A stretch of 64,000 nucleotides of DNA, taken from the NCBI GenBank assembly GCA_964646615.1, contig CAZYEV010000009.1:46306-110305 (forward strand). Reading direction: 5' to 3'. Source of the stretch: M3007 sp964646615 (lineage in GTDB: Bacteria; Bacteroidota; Bacteroidia; Chitinophagales; Saprospiraceae). The translations under genes were made by a program, and so were the position numbers. Under the pieces are notes generated by a model. That model did not search any database and was not told the DNA's origin. It saw only the letters and a program-made list of their open reading frames with translations. This document shows, in pieces, positions 63,108 to 64,000 of this stretch (its first letter is position 1; each line of letters starts with the position of its first letter).

Positions 63108-63815
63108 TTATTTTTGTTGAATCAATTGTTTGATTTGATTCAAATTATTAGAAAATAATTCATTTCCCGATTCCTTATCGAGATAGAAGTCAACGATTCT
63201 AAGGGCGGTTGCCCTATCCGAAATCGCTTCGAGCAGGTAAGCGAGCAACAACAATTCATCTTCAGTTTTTACACTTTGAAGAGTTTCGAATATTGGTGTT
63301 ATCAAACCCCAATTATTTAGTGCTTTGGATACAATCAGAGCAAAACAGGGATAGGTTGCATTCAATTCGCCATCAGCACCCGTAGCATATTCAAGATGCA
63401 TGATGTCGGACATCCTGTCCAATAAAAATAAATCTGCTTCGGGCGTATTCAGTGATGCTATTTTCCTGAGTGCTTTTAATCGCACGTCTTTTCTCGTGTC
63501 AATATCCTGTGCAATGCCAGCAAGTGCAACAAGAATGGAATCGTTTACCTCATTGAATAAAAGTGGAAGTAATGCAAGGGTATCTATCCATAAATAGTTT
63601 GCGAATGCTTCTTTTTCCTGCTTTTCAACTGCGGCATGGTATCGCTTCTGTTGGATAATCATGATTTTTTGCCCAATCACTTTTTTCTCCGATGCGGTCA
63701 GTTCGGGTTTCCTGATTTCCCTAACCCAAATGTTGAGGCTATCTTCTTGGGAAGTTCCATGAGTGCAAAAAGCGATAAAAAACAACAGTGAAAAAATAAT
63801 TTCTTTGATACGCAT
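63108..63815 (-). CDS. Secreted hypothetical protein with helical-repeat character
   Basis: This protein of 235 residues starts with a clear signal peptide (MRIKEIIFSLLFFIAFCTHG). The mature part is helical with regularly spaced Leu, Ala and charged residues (IDTRKDVRLKALRKIASLN, DELLLLAYLLEAISDRA), suggesting a HEAT/ARM-like fold. I do not recognise a family. It lies 5 bases upstream of the truncated T9SS gene on the same strand, so the two were probably an operon. It is AT-rich. Confidence 0.7.
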   Translation of the reverse strand: MRIKEIIFSLLFFIAFCTHGTSQEDSLNIWVREIRKPELTASEKKVIGQKIMIIQQKRYHAAVEKQEKEAFANYLWIDTLALLPLLFNEVNDSILVALAGIAQDIDTRKDVRLKALRKIASLNTPEADLFLLDRMSDIMHLEYATGADGELNATYPCFALIVSKALNNWGLITPIFETLQSVKTEDELLLLAYLLEAISDRATALRIVDFYLDKESGNELFSNNLNQIKQLIQQK

Positions 63816-63883
63816 TTTGTAAAAATTTAAGGATTTGTAGTTACATTATATGAACCAGTATTAGACATTATGCAGATTTGAAG

Positions 63884-64000
63884 TTATTGATTATCAGGAT
63901 ATTTTGGCGGGTTTGCCATTACCCTAAAATTATGTAATCCCGTACAGGTGATGAAAATAGCCTCCCTAAAGTTGTTCTTATACACTCTGCACTCATCCTT
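63884..64000 (-). CDS. C-terminal end of a DDE transposase, cut by the window edge
   Basis: The frame enters from the right edge and ends at TAA 63884-63886 after 38 residues. It includes CRVYKNNFREAIFITCTG and GLHNFRVMAN, which resemble the C-terminus of IS5-like DDE_Tnp_4 transposases (CR...GLHNLR). A second mobile element therefore probably abuts this region. Confidence 0.6.
   Translation of the reverse strand, partial: KDECRVYKNNFREAIFITCTGLHNFRVMANPPKYPDNQ

Overview
The window looks like chromosomal DNA of a GC-rich (roughly 55-60 % by eye) member of the Bacteroidota, probably of the Saprospiria/Chitinophagia kind. The evidence is a type IX secretion (T9SS) sorting domain, promoters of the TAnnTTTG (-7) type, a BatD/BatA-like pair, a bacteroidetal mevalonate kinase, 3-hydroxyanthranilate dioxygenase and a dockerin-like secreted protease. 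The organism is inferred; no rRNA gene is present.

Layout. 1-4.2 kb (minus): a cut-off gene, a GT39-type glycosyltransferase, a DppC-type permease and mevalonate kinase. 4.4-7.9 kb (plus): an RsmB-like methyltransferase, a DEAD-box helicase and a DUF4340-like protein. 7.9-14.6 kb: YtxH protein, haloperoxidase/PAP2-like lipoprotein, rhodanese lipoprotein, prs, a class V aminotransferase on a divergent promoter, and ftsY. 14.6-19.8 kb (minus): secA preceded by an OLD-like ATPase/nuclease. 20-25 kb (plus): a lipoprotein, a PhoX-like T9SS protein and a di-haem peroxidase. 25.1-29.4 kb (minus): a LanB-like enzyme without an elimination domain, a THEP1-like NTPase, an HsdR-N-like protein and accD. 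29.6-35.7 kb: polyprenyl synthase, then 3-hydroxyanthranilate dioxygenase, gmhA, a class I isoprenoid-synthase-like protein, a PhnP-like hydrolase and a secreted protease.

35.8-50.7 kb (minus) is one long transcription/translation block: tRNA-Thr, Tyr, Gly, Thr, tuf, tRNA-Trp, secE, nusG, rplK, rplA, rplJ, rplL, rpoB, an unexpected methyltransferase, rpoC and a strong terminator. 50.8-61.2 kb holds an O-methyltransferase, the BatD/BatA-like pair, truC with an in-frame TAG, an SF1 helicase, nusA-rimP with a hairpin in its leader, N-carbamoylputrescine amidase, a TrmH-family methyltransferase and a GT2 glycosyltransferase.

61.15-64 kb differs: an IS630-type element abuts the GT2 stop codon, truncates a T9SS protein gene on its other side, and is followed by visibly AT-rich DNA with a hypothetical secreted protein and a cut-off second transposase. 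This is either an acquired island or an assembly join through a repeated IS.

The items I would look at first are the LanB/PEARL-like enzyme with its NTPase neighbour, the methyltransferase between rpoB and rpoC, the hairpin in the rimP-nusA leader, the amber codon in truC, the divergent isoprenoid-synthase-like gene and the IS630 junction. No CRISPR array, rRNA operon or complete prophage was seen.
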